A program made the translations under genes and the position numbers. From Salisapilia sapeloensis (taxonomy: Eukaryota; Oomycota; Peronosporomycetes; Peronosporales; Salisapiliaceae), in the NCBI GenBank assembly GCA_023334545.1, contig JAADVB010000063.1, forward strand, positions 1 through 64,000: a stretch of DNA of 64,000 bases, in the 5' to 3' direction. Below the pieces are notes generated by a model. The model worked only from the letters and a program-made list of their open reading frames with translations. It was not told where the DNA came from and made no database searches. This document shows positions 46,850 through 57,674 of the stretch, in pieces. Position 1 is the first letter of the stretch. Every line of letters starts with the position of its first letter.

Positions 46850-48796
46850 CTATTGTTCCACGGCAAAAGCTTTGCTAAATGCGTCCTGCTCTTGGAAAAG
46901 TCCCTGCGGTTCACGGAACGCAAGCGGGACTTCTCCTTTGCCCTTTCGTTTCACCTGTTTTTCCACCAAACTCTTGTACGTAATATCGAGACTTGGTTCA
47001 ATATCGAGGAATTGTGTCTTGAGTTTCTCTTCAAACACTTTTGCTCGAATCGCGACATCGGCATTGTAGTGCTGTCGCATCGAATGTAGTTCCCACAATG
47101 AGCTCTGCAACGCATGACATGTCTTTGGATCCTGCGTCTCATTATCAAACGGATCATTCCCGTGCTCTAATGTCACGTTCAAATTGTCCTGCGCTAGTTT
47201 CTTTGCTGCAGCATCCACTGCATTCGACTTACTCAATTGCTCTCGTCGGATCTTGGCTTGCTCTGAAGCTGTCGACGTGCCTGTTCGATGGATCAGTTGG
47301 AGACACTCTTGATGCCGAACGATCAGGTTGTACACCATCGGAATGACGAACAGGATGACACCTGGCTCGGCGAAGAGAGCTAGTCGAGCAAGACGTTTCG
47401 CAAATGCTGCGATCATGTAGGCTGGTAAGTGCGTCGAGGACAAAAAGAGGTGCAAGAGACGGAAGAAACGATCACGTTGCTTGGACGTGAGGAGCGTCCG
47501 GTCCGCGAGGAGACGGTAGAGCTTAGTGTAAAAGTCTGGATAGTCAAAGTTGTACTCTTGGATGAGGACGAAGAGACTGTTGAGTGCGAGAAGGCTCGTG
47601 ACGCCTCCGACTTCATACGAGTCCGTGAGGAAGTCTGCCAAGAGCAGAGGATTACGGAGGTGCGGCATGATGTCATCTGGAAGCTGTGTCAGGATCTGTT
47701 TGTACGCCGAAGGTGGGAGCGGATGGCGCAAGAGAGCGATCCAGGCAAGGCTGAAGGCATATTCATGCTGCTTGACACTGTTCAAACCTCGAGTGGGGGT
47801 GTTTGGGGCTGAGCGTTTGTCTCCGACCTGTTCCTCTTCGTCCGAGCTCTCATCATCGGAGCTGTCACTCACAAGCTCATCATTGGGGAGAGCGTCGGAT
47901 GAGGTGAGAAAGCTTGTGATGTCGTCTGGAGTCTCTGGCATGTGGACCATTGCTAAAAGGCGTAGAGCATTGTTGACAACGGTGTAGTCTCCGTCTTCTG
48001 CTTGGTGCTTGTCCAAGATGTTGGCCATGTTCTTCAAAGTGTAGTACTGGACGTCTGAGTACGCACCGACGTACTCTCCCTTAAAGACACTTTCCAATTC
48101 GTTCTTAAGTGTCGTGCCATGCAAAAGCTGACGAATGAGCCGCATGAAGGTTTCGTTACTGAATGTCGTGCGACTCTCGCCTTTAATTTCACTTTCACGA
48201 GCAACAAATTCCATCAGAGTACGTAGAGCATGGACTTGGAGGTTCGGATCGACAGTCGAGTCAGTGACGAGCGTAAGCATGTCGCCAATGAAGTGGACGT
48301 AGATGTCCCACAGCCATTGACTGAATTTGGTCTCGGCTGAAGTCGTTTTTGCCTTTTTAGCCGGCGGAGGAGCTGTGTTGGAGGACGGACCTATATGTGA
48401 ATTATAATGAGATGCTTTGATCATACCGACGTCAGTACATGTGAAGTGCGTACGCTTTAAATCGCCCTTGTCCGCAAAATGCAGTAGCAACCGTCGAACG
48501 GATTGGATGGCAGCTTGCACAATCGCCTGCATTCACATCACATAGATAAATAAGTCTCAGAATGCTCCTGTAGTATAAAGGGCAAAAAGTATGGCTCTAG
48601 TACCTTGTCTTCGTTCTGAAGTGCCTTCACGAGCTTTGGGAGTTCTATTGCCACAAGTCGATTCCAGTAAACATAAAAGCACATTAGCATTCATCCTTTT
48701 CACCAAAAGACAGCCAGTAGATTGCATACCGTTAATGCGCTTAACATCTTCTCGAATCGCTGCTTCGAGCTGCTTGACTGCTGCCGGAGAGTTCAT
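46850..48796 (-). CDS. NOC4: NOC4-type nucleolar ribosome-biogenesis protein (CBF/Mak21 domain)
   Basis: Exons 48796-48730, 48644-48604 and 48526-46850 give 594 aa. The CBF/Mak21 region (about 315-450) has YAFSLAWIALLRHPLPPSAY, LLALNSLFVLIQEYNFDYP, FYTKLYRLLAD and LSSTHLPAYMIAAFAKRLA, matching Noc4, which with Nop14 matures the 40S subunit in the nucleolus. Between CBF and the N-terminal arm there is an acidic serine-rich loop (DSSDDESSDEEEQ). A 36-nt in-frame GT-AG segment near 48391-48426 may be an additional intron; without it the protein is 582 aa. An in-frame upstream ATG at 48904 exists. It is convergent with Pin1 (71 bp). Confidence 0.9.
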
Positions 48797-49069
48797 ATCG
48801 ACGTGTCTCCTATTGGTGTCCAACAATTTGATTCTCAGATGGAGTATGACATAATTTAGCTCGAGGCTAAATTTACATTTGGAATGACTCGAAAGAAGCG
48901 ACATTCGTCATAATAGAACGGTCGAGTGGGAAGGAGGTGCGATGGACGAAGCTGATGAGCGAGATCAGGAGCACATGTACCTAGGTTTCCTACGAAATTT
49001 GCGATCTGATGACTCGGCTTTTAATATACGTACGAATGGATTTGATAATGACCGACTTTGGCTGACGAT

Positions 49070-50327
49070 ATGTGCTTCGACTCAGATGAATTAACATCCT
49101 TTGCCGGGTCCGAAAGTCTATCCGATCTAGATGTACCTCTGCATCAGTATTCGTATCAAGAGACCAATGTCTTTGGATCCATTGCACCGAGTGTCGAGCT
49201 TCTTGCGAGTGACGATAACTCGGAACTTGAATCGAAAGTCGATGCCGCATCCGAACTATCCATCGGTCCAAACGTCTTGGCTGTAAATGATAAAGGTAGG
49301 TGCCTCTACCTCGTCAAGAAAAGTGCGAGATGCACACGTTCTGCGACTGGTCAAGACGGTCGATGTGCTCTGCATAAGCTCAGTCAGTTCTGTCGAAAGC
49401 CACTTTGTTCCAAGTTCAGTCAAGGCAATGGCTTTTGCATTCAACACGGTGGAGGCAAACGATGCTATGCTCTCGGGTGTGAAAAGCTAGCCCAAGGCTC
49501 TGGTTTATGTGCCACGCATGGTGGAAAACCAATGTGTCAGGTCCACGGATGTACTAACAAGGGGTTGGAAGGAGGGTACGTTCGTAGCTAACTAGTCCAA
49601 TCTTCGTGTCTAAAATAAATGGAGCAGGATATGTAAGATGCATGGCGGTGGGCGATACTGTCAGGCGACAGGTTGCTTGCAGCGAGATCGTGGAGGAGGC
49701 TACTGTAAGACGCATGGAGGTGGCAAAGCGTGTGCCTTGCAAGGCTGTCAGAAACTTAGTCGGGGAGGCGGTTTCTGCAGGATGCATGGCGGAGGAAAAC
49801 GGTGTGATGTGGCTGACTGCTCGAACTGGGCCATTGGCGGCGGCGTCTGCTTTATGCATAAGGGCCCGGGGCAACGGTGTACGACTATTGGCTGCACGAA
49901 GTACGACATGGGCGGTGGACATTGCATCTCCCATGGAGGAGGTCGCAAGTGTATCGTGGATGGATGCGACAAGGTCCAACAAGTGAACAAGCGTTGTCGA
50001 GGACATGGAGGGAAGAAGCTGTGTAGCATGGAAGGATGCCAGCGTGCAGCGCAGAACTATAAACTTTGTAAGTCACATGGTGGCGCAAAGCGATGTCTTT
50101 CAGATGGATGCATGAATATGCAGAAAGGGAGAGGGTATTGCATTCGTCACGGAGGTGGGACCAAATGTAAGACGGAAGGATGTGATGCCATCGACCGTGG
50201 CGGAGGGCATTGTAAAGCCCATGGCGGAGGGAAGAAATGTTCGATGGAGAGCTGCAAGAAGTGGGTGCTTGGTGGTGGGCTCTGTGGAGAGCATCAAGAC
50301 AAGGACGACTCGACCGAAATGGCGTGA
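49070..50327 (+). CDS. WRKY19-like Cys/His repeat protein (tandem zinc-binding HGG repeats)
   Basis: Exons 49070-49575 and 49628-50327, intron 52 nt, phase 2, give 401 aa. An acidic N-terminus of ~85 residues is followed by one degenerate and twelve clear repeats of ~23 residues with the pattern C-x4-C-x(~11)-C-x2-H-G-G (for example CQATGCLQRDRGGGYCKTH). The four Cys/His ligands suggest one zinc per repeat. Similar tandem repeats occur in proteins labelled WRKY19-like, found in oomycetes, diatoms and plants; a true WRKY domain is absent. Function is unknown; nucleic-acid or protein binding is a guess. The in-frame stop upstream supports the ATG at 49070. Confidence 0.85.
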
Positions 50328-50841
50328 GCATTTGAAGTGATATGGATGCGTGCAGTAGTGAACAGGAATGATGCGTTTTACTATTATCCGTACGTGTTCC
50401 GTTGTTTTGTTCTTTATTTATTCACCAGATTCAAACGTTCCAGACGTGTATGTATACGAATTGTGCTCGCAAGCTACGGAGTATTCGCCTTGGTTTCTTT
50501 ATGTTTGAACTCTTGTGAAGGGCTTAAGTAGTGTTAGACGCAGAAGCTCGCATCGAAGCCAGACATATCATCAGTTATTACTGAATCAAAAGTTTCATAT
50601 TTGTCCTCTAGTACAAGTGGTAGACGACAAAACAAACGAGAGAGTGCCTTTAATGACTTTTGTCACTTTGTCAGGATACTACGCGTAGTCAATTCAACCA
50701 GAATAAAATTGAAAAGTTAAAAATGTGTTTATGAACAAGTTTATCCTTTGGATATCTTGCTGATATTGTAGCAGCTATATTCCATTCTATTTCTTTTTAA
50801 TGTGTGTGAAAATGAGGTTTTGAGCTGAATGAAAACTTGAA
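50328..50841. other. Intergenic, no gene seen
   Basis: 514 bp, strongly AT-rich toward the right, between two convergent genes. No ORF of coding character. Should carry both 3' ends. Confidence 0.45.
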
Positions 50842-51615
50842 TTAGTAGTCAGGGTCATTGGAGCTACGGTAACCTCCGTCGATTCGGATGTCGGTGCCGT
50901 TGATGAAGGGGCTCTCGATAATATGGAGTGCTGTACGAGCGTAATCTTCTGTCTCGCCTCTACGAATAGGGAAGACCAGATCTTGACTATGTTTTTCAGA
51001 CACGACACTTCCAGGGACCATGGGTGTTTCCATGACACCGGGACTGATAGATACAACGCGAATACCATACTTTCCCAGATCACGTGCAAGTGGCAATGTC
51101 AGCCCCAAGACGGCGGCCTTGGAAGTACAGTACGCAGCAAAGTATTTGGAGCCATCGTGGCCACCAACGGATGATGTATTGATGATAACACCTCGCTCGC
51201 CTCCCTCATTTGGGTCTGCCTTTGACATCCTTTCAGCACCAAGACGGCAGGTATTGAATGTTCCGACGACATTGACGTCCATGAGGCGTTGAAATAACTC
51301 CAACGAGTGGACTCCGTCTTTGTTTAACGTTGGGAGCGTGGCTAGAATACCAGCGCAGTTGATGAGAACATTTAAGGGCTCATTAAATTCATTTTCAATG
51401 TGGTCCAGTGCAGTCTTGACATCATCTTCACTTCGCACGTCACCGGCGATAAACCTGGCTCTTTTCCCCATCTCTCTAGCAACTTGTTCCCCTTGAGATG
51501 ACGGCATATCGAACAACAATACCTTCGCCCCTTGGTTCATGAGACGTTGTGCTGTATGTCTGCCAAGGCCAGAAGCACCACCGGTGATCATTGCAACTTT
51601 ACCCCCGAAAGACAT
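50842..51615 (-). CDS. Short-chain dehydrogenase, HSD17B10/3-hydroxyacyl-CoA dehydrogenase type 2-like
   Basis: A single exon of 257 aa, the usual size. NAD-binding TGGASGLGRHTA (residues 11-22), DVRSEDDV, INCAGIL (NAG-type motif), Ser in INTSSVGGHDGSKYFAAY, then YCTSK (the YxxxK catalytic pair), and PGVMETPM. The short C-terminus with IDGGYR is typical. The nearest type is HSD10, a mitochondrial enzyme oxidising 3-hydroxyacyl-CoA in fatty-acid and isoleucine breakdown, though there is no clear presequence. Alternatives are other cytosolic SDRs of the same size. Confidence 0.9.
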   Translation of the reverse strand: MSFGGKVAMITGGASGLGRHTAQRLMNQGAKVLLFDMPSSQGEQVAREMGKRARFIAGDVRSEDDVKTALDHIENEFNEPLNVLINCAGILATLPTLNKDGVHSLELFQRLMDVNVVGTFNTCRLGAERMSKADPNEGGERGVIINTSSVGGHDGSKYFAAYCTSKAAVLGLTLPLARDLGKYGIRVVSISPGVMETPMVPGSVVSEKHSQDLVFPIRRGETEDYARTALHIIESPFINGTDIRIDGGYRSSNDPDY

Positions 51616-52299
51616 CTTTGCAAAAGATCGTATTTAAATGTTTGATAATGTTTGGAAGTCGATCGCTTTGCTTTAGAAGATCCGATTATAAAATGAGATT
51701 GATGATACCAAAAAGATATTTTGAACGTATCAACTACAAGTACAACCTCTCGTTGATTGTGTCCGCTTCTACTCGATCCTTATAAATGTATGTTTCCATG
51801 TGAACGTGATAGAGAGCATGGTTTATAGTCGTATAATTGTAGATCTAAAAGCCTGCAAATCTTATCAATGGGTGATCGACGAGTACATAACACGCTGGAT
51901 GCTTTTGGTGCTTCCGTGTTCCTTGTACAGCGTAGCTAAAAGAATGTGCACGTTTTCAATGTCCGCTACCACGCAGCAAATACAAAAGCTTATCGGAAAT
52001 TTCGCATGCCATTGAAGCTTCGTGGTTAAAGCAACAGATATATTACTGGAATTTGCTTGGTAAATGAACATTTGACAAGCATAGAGTATTCAAATACTTG
52101 AACATTGCCTAAACGAGAGTTGATCACGGACTGCATCAATGGTTTCTAGCCCCGCTAAATAAAGCTTGCAATAAACTTTCGTAATTTTACAAATAGTTTT
52201 CAATTCTTCCAAGGGTTCGGTCAATTGTGCACTACTATACCCCATTTCCATACTTTGACACGCATGACTCAGATTTGAAAAATCAATCACAAGACAGCG
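51616..52299. other. Intergenic, no gene seen
   Basis: 684 bp between two divergent genes. Open frames are short (64-71 residues) and low in coding character. Nothing assignable. Confidence 0.4.
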
Positions 52300-54585
52300 A
52301 TGGATTTAGATGGCGTGTCCTCCCTCACGAGCAGAGTATGGATGCTAGCACACATCCACGGCTCTCTATCTGACAAATTACGCCATATACGAGATCGAAT
52401 TACAAATAAAGATGCTGACATGTATCATGCGAATTACACTCGCACAAGTCTGCATGATGCTGCCCAGGAAGGTGACCTCCCTCGCATCGAGGCATTGATT
52501 GAAGAAGGTCAAAATATAGAAGCCATGACGATGGAATTCAAGACACCGCTGCGTATTGCTATCGATAATGATCAAGCAGAAGCTGCCATCGCTTTGCTTG
52601 ATCGAGGAGCATCTATGGAACGTAAGCGAGACTGTGGTGAACGATGTCTTCGTAAGGCTGTGAAAATGGGCAACGAGAAGATTGTAGAGCAGTTATTAAT
52701 GAGAGGAGCCAAGCCACACTTCACTTACCCTGCTGAAGTGGCAGTCGATGGTGGCAAGAGAGCTTGTATCTACCAGTTACTCGATGCATATCAGAGCCTC
52801 CCACATGCATTAAAGTCACAAAGTAGATACGTTGTCCTAGGTGTCCTTCGTCAGCCTTTTATATCGAAGAAAACGACAGAGCTGAAAAGTAATCACGAAA
52901 TGCTCCGACAAGCACTGGAAGACACGACAGATGCGCGGTGGAAGAAGATACTTAAAGATGTTTTGTCCGATTTTGAGCTGGAAATGCTCGAATGGGCCAT
53001 TCGTACAGGCTCAGACGATGTACAGAACGTAAAAGAGCTTGTGAACAAAGACGAGTGGCCTGGCGTCACGCGTTTCTCCGACGGCACGACACTCCTCCAT
53101 CGAGCTGCATCTGCTCAGGACTTTGTTCTGGTGGAAAAGCTCCTAGAAGCAGGAGTAGACCCATATATTCGCGACATGTACGACAAACGTGCGTTTGAAG
53201 TACTGCCGGAGTACGAACTAGTCGAGCCACTACGCGTTGCTATCTTCCAGTATACAAAAAATACCTTTGATTCGATCGCTCACGATCTCTTGTCCGAACC
53301 AGATACGACGAAGAAGCCGCAGGACTTACTCAAGTACATGTCAAGCATGGAAGACTTGCGTATCGCTTTCAACATTGCCGTCGGTATCGTTTCGTCCGAT
53401 GAACTACATACATTCGTGCATGAAGCATTAGGTAGAGCTATTGATCATCGGCTTATGTTTGATGACAAGGGCATGGAGTTGTTTATCGTTGCGTTGCGTG
53501 AATGTAAAAAGCGTAAACTAATATCCAAAGTACAGAAGGATAATTGGCTCGTCAGAGGTACTCGCGTGAATTGTGAAAATGCGGCGTGGGTATGGGGCAT
53601 GAAGCGTTCCTTAGACCAGATCGATCATCGATTGAAATGGACAGAATTTGGTGTCCACACACTAGAAGTAAACTTTCGTGCATTGCAACGTACACTACAG
53701 GCACAAGAAGAGAGTGAGGAGAAGAGTCGGAAAGTAAGGCTCATGATCTCCGTCACGTGTGCGTCTCTCGTTCTTATCGGAGGTCCGTTGCTCCAGAATT
53801 GGCTCGAGACTATGTTTGACTTGTCTGCACCTGGACCTGTGCTAGCAGCATTGACAGAGCCGATCATGGCTGCACCACATCAAGCTGCTAACTTCGCCAG
53901 TCAAGCTGTCGGTGATCTAGTGGTAAAGGAGGGATTGAGGGAGATGCTGGAAGATGCGTCTATCTCGTCCAGTGACTTTATCGTTGCATTCCAACTAGCT
54001 ATTGCATATGAGGAGAAGAGGAGGTTTAAAAAACGATTGGGTGATGCTACACATAGCAGTACAGAGACTTATGCGGTGGAAGATGGGTGGGCAGTGCCGG
54101 ATGATAGCAAGGCGGAAGGTTGGACGAGGTCTCGTTTTGACAACAATTCGACGCTGTTTGAGCAGGTAGCACATCAAGTACGAGCTACCAAGTTGGAGGA
54201 AAAGGAGAGTGTGTCTTTCGGAGGCACGACACAGTATCTACTGGTAGACTTCTCGACGTTGGATATGGAAGACTTGATCGCCCATCCATATCATTACGCT
54301 GTGTTTGACAGTCGAGGAGATAAGAGTAAGTTTATGGAATGGATGCAGCTTGTCGAAGGAGAGGATGTGAATGCAACAATGGCGTTCCGCATTCGCAAGA
54401 GTAAGCAGGCGGAGGAATGGCAAGTGAAGGAATGCACGGCGATGACATTGGCGTCGTACTTGGGGTATGAAGCACTTGTCGAGTGGTTTTTAACGCAAGA
54501 GGATGTCGAGAACGCTGAAAAGAGCTTTAGCACAAGAGCTCGAGCGCAGTTTGTAGCGAATGAAAGAAGATCATCCAATTCTTAG
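52300..54585 (+). CDS. Ankyrin-repeat protein with hydrophobic segment, unknown function
   Basis: A single exon of 761 aa. Ankyrin-like repeats occupy residues ~45-165 (TSLHDAAQEGDLPRIEALIE; TPLRIAIDNDQAEAAIALL; KAVKMGNEKIVEQLLMRGA) and one more near 255-300 (TLLHRAASAQDFVLVEKLLE). A hydrophobic stretch at about 485-520 (LMISVTCASLVLIGGPLLQ) could be a membrane helix. The C-terminus has a final ankyrin-like unit (LASYLGYEALVEWFL). The start is plausible: an in-frame stop lies shortly upstream. A scaffold role is likely, but the partner is unknown. Confidence 0.75.
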   Translation: MDLDGVSSLTSRVWMLAHIHGSLSDKLRHIRDRITNKDADMYHANYTRTSLHDAAQEGDLPRIEALIEEGQNIEAMTMEFKTPLRIAIDNDQAEAAIALLDRGASMERKRDCGERCLRKAVKMGNEKIVEQLLMRGAKPHFTYPAEVAVDGGKRACIYQLLDAYQSLPHALKSQSRYVVLGVLRQPFISKKTTELKSNHEMLRQALEDTTDARWKKILKDVLSDFELEMLEWAIRTGSDDVQNVKELVNKDEWPGVTRFSDGTTLLHRAASAQDFVLVEKLLEAGVDPYIRDMYDKRAFEVLPEYELVEPLRVAIFQYTKNTFDSIAHDLLSEPDTTKKPQDLLKYMSSMEDLRIAFNIAVGIVSSDELHTFVHEALGRAIDHRLMFDDKGMELFIVALRECKKRKLISKVQKDNWLVRGTRVNCENAAWVWGMKRSLDQIDHRLKWTEFGVHTLEVNFRALQRTLQAQEESEEKSRKVRLMISVTCASLVLIGGPLLQNWLETMFDLSAPGPVLAALTEPIMAAPHQAANFASQAVGDLVVKEGLREMLEDASISSSDFIVAFQLAIAYEEKRRFKKRLGDATHSSTETYAVEDGWAVPDDSKAEGWTRSRFDNNSTLFEQVAHQVRATKLEEKESVSFGGTTQYLLVDFSTLDMEDLIAHPYHYAVFDSRGDKSKFMEWMQLVEGEDVNATMAFRIRKSKQAEEWQVKECTAMTLASYLGYEALVEWFLTQEDVENAEKSFSTRARAQFVANERRSSNS

Positions 54586-54853
54586 ATGAGTCGGAGATCG
54601 GATGAAGGTAGACGATACTTGCAGTAGATATACAAACTTTGATAATAAAAATTAAAGCAAGTTCTTCATCCCAGTCTTGTAAAAGAGATCAAGTAGGTTA
54701 CTGGCGACCCCATGTACAAGTATCGTGCTCATTTGCCTATCTACAAATGCTCATAGTAGCTACAATCTAGCTATAAACCGGTTTCATCGAAGAGAGTACT
54801 GTTGAAGATATGTTAAACGAGACGATCGACCTGCATCAGGTGCTGGCAGAGGC

Positions 54854-57614
54854 ATGCGTCGTCGGCATACTGGAGCTATTGGGGAGGTGCAGCGGCAGAA
54901 CGTGCCTGCGAATCCAGCGTCTGCTGGTGCACCTGGTGGTTGTGAAGATCGAAGATCTAGCAGAAGAGATGTGGATCAATATCGGTCGTGTCCTGTGGGA
55001 CCCGATGACGATCGCAGGCGTCGTTGGGCGAGTTCTTCCCCAGCAACGACGCATGGTGGTAATCCTACGCTAGCTGGAGACAACTTTACCTTGAACTCGT
55101 TGCCAGCATCTGCTGCATCTAGCAGCGTCGTGGATGAAAACACAGTCGGATTGGTGTGTACCATGTACTTGCCAGCTTTCTTCGATACACTGTCCAAGTA
55201 CCAGTACCACCAAGTACGACGCTCACGCGACTATCATGCTCATGCTATATGTAGTGATGATTGTATTATATGTAGGCATTGGCTCCAATAGCCCATGGTG
55301 CTCGATACGACTGGAAACATTGGGAGGCCTTCGTGGTCATGATGAAGCTCACAGCGTCTTGTGAAAGCACGTAGGGCACTCTATGCAAGTGTGTTATGCC
55401 TCAATCGAGTTACTAAGTGACCATGATAGGTATCACTTGATGACATACTTGGAACCACGCAATGCGGCGTCCGAGACGATCGACGAGATGTACAATAAAG
55501 TGGTCATGCTAATGCAGCACCTCGCAAATGAGATCCGTCCTCTTTCAAAGCAACAAGAGCAGCAGCATGCAAAACATCAACAGGAACAGCGTGAGAGTAT
55601 GACAGACGTTCAAAGTCGGACGAGTGAGTTGAGTACCAAGAGTGACATTGGTGATGGCAGTCTCATGTTCGCGTCATTCGGAGATCTTCCGTACTATGTC
55701 GATTTATTAGATCAGGCAGCAACTTTCCTTTCGTTACGTATCCCAATGCTCCAGCTCTATCGTTCTCTCCTTCAAAAGTCTACTCCTTTAGACTTTCACG
55801 CGATGAAAAAGAAATTAGATACGAGAATCCAAGCCGTGGAGAAAATAGACCATCCGTTGTTGGATGTACTGAAGGAATCAGCTATTCAAGAGCTCCAGAC
55901 CGTACGTGCAGCGTTGCATAGCGAAATGCAGATCGCGCAGTACAACATGACTACGTCGATCATCGCTCTGCATAAGCTTAAAGCTGCTCTAACGTCCTGG
56001 AGCGACCATATCGACTCTCTATCAGACTACCCTCTCTTCGATGGCTTCGGGGGTCCTGCCATTGAGGAAGGGTCTTTCGAACGCTCTCAAGATGAGACGG
56101 ATGTCACACCGACGCAGGAGGAGAAAGTTAGTAGTCGTCAGAATGATTCGAACGACTCTTCCCTCTCGTCTGCATCTGTATCGGCATTTGATGAGTCCGA
56201 TACGCCAAATCTCTTTGCTTCCGACTCCCAACCACCTTCTTCTTCTTTTAATGAACGTCGAAAAAGCCTTCAGACATCAGGGTCAATCGAATGGAAGCAA
56301 GAAGAGTGGATGGAAAAGTATACGTCTGCGATTCACGTGACAAGTGGTACGAGCTCAGAGACAAAAGACGGACTCGACACGACGTAAGTAGAGCGTTCTA
56401 TACCTGTATACGTATAGTCTAATGATTCCATTCAGCGCTTTCCTATCGGACGGTTTACCTTTCTGTTGTGATAGTGCTTTATCCAAGCTCAAGCGTCAAT
56501 TGTCGCTGTCAAATCTCCCAGTGCCTCGCTTCCTCATGCAGCAGTCCGATGAGAGTTCACGAAACAACCTTCGACACTCGACCTTGACATCCTCTCACTC
56601 TGGATCAGCAGAAACACCGCATGTCGCTCTGCCGACAGGAGTGCACGGAACTGGCATGTCGCTCCATCAAGGTCAAGAAGAGCATACAGGTATGGAAACC
56701 GAGGCGTCGGAAGAAGGGTTTGCATTACCAGTGTTCCAATGGTCCCAACGTTTCTATCGTTCGTTACTTGCCAAGTTCTCTCTCTACTTTCACCAGTGGC
56801 TCGAACCTTTTGAAAAACGTGGCAAGTTCCTGTCTTCGGACTTGACACACTTCATCAAGACGCCGAGTGGCTTAGCATACTTGCAACTGATGGATGCTCT
56901 ACTTGGTCAGACGACTGGACAGCAGAAATCTAATACCAATGAAGAAGGCAGTGCCCATGTCATGATACTACTCGACACGGCGCAACTAGATGATCAAGGT
57001 GGACATTACTATGTGAACGGATATCGGTGTCCGAGCTCTAGTAGCGTTGGTGGACAGCCGTTGTACATTCCTCCGACAGAGTCTACGTCCGAGTCGGACG
57101 AAGATGAGCCGGAGGATGGTCGATTTGGGGATGAAAGGCAAGCAAAAGGCATACGAGCTGGACCTGGACCTGGACGCTCTCGCTTCCGTCCTAAGGATGA
57201 GAATGTCGATCATCAGGATGACTTTGCTCCTCTATGGGGTGTCGGAGCTTTCCCGGCGGTCTTCCGCTATCCTACGAATGTCCAGGCACCACGTGAGCAC
57301 TGGCCGAATGTAGTGAGTCTGATCATGGAGCACAAGGAATCGATGGAGACCACTCGCCCAGTGTAAGTAGCCATGCATCTCGAGACTAGTAGACGAGTGC
57401 TAACGACTATAACAGATTTACGCATTCGGAGAAACGAATGAAAGCCGTGTACTACATGACTCGAGTGGATCCGTGCTTGTACTTGGTTTTGCTCATGGAA
57501 GGCAAGTCTAAAGTAACGGAAAAGGCAGCTCAGGATTTTATGCAGCTCGTCACGACGAATCTACAACATAGTCCAGCGTTTGAGCTACCACGAGCACCAC
57601 CTTCGTCTGTCTAA
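54854..57614 (+). CDS. KICSTOR subunit 2-like protein (KICS2/C12orf66 homologue)
   Basis: Five exons (54854-55213, 55276-55370, 55430-56383, 56436-57362, 57416-57614) give 844 aa, about twice the animal length because of Ser- and Gln-rich insertions. Blocks matching animal C12orf66 in order: ESTYHLMTYLEPRNAA; ISSL-type helices around LRIPMLQLYRSL; WSQRFYRSLLAKFSLYFHQW; REHWPNVVSLIMEHKES; and the closing VYYMTRVDPCLYLVLLMEGK. In animals KICS2 is part of KICSTOR, which tethers GATOR1 to lysosomes and restrains TORC1 on amino-acid starvation. Other KICSTOR members are not in this window. A conserved role in TORC1 nutrient sensing is inferred. Confidence 0.75.
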
Positions 57615-57674
57615 ATGAACAAATACAAAGTAGTTGGAAGACGCATTGTTTTTATTGACTTGAATCGTCACAAA

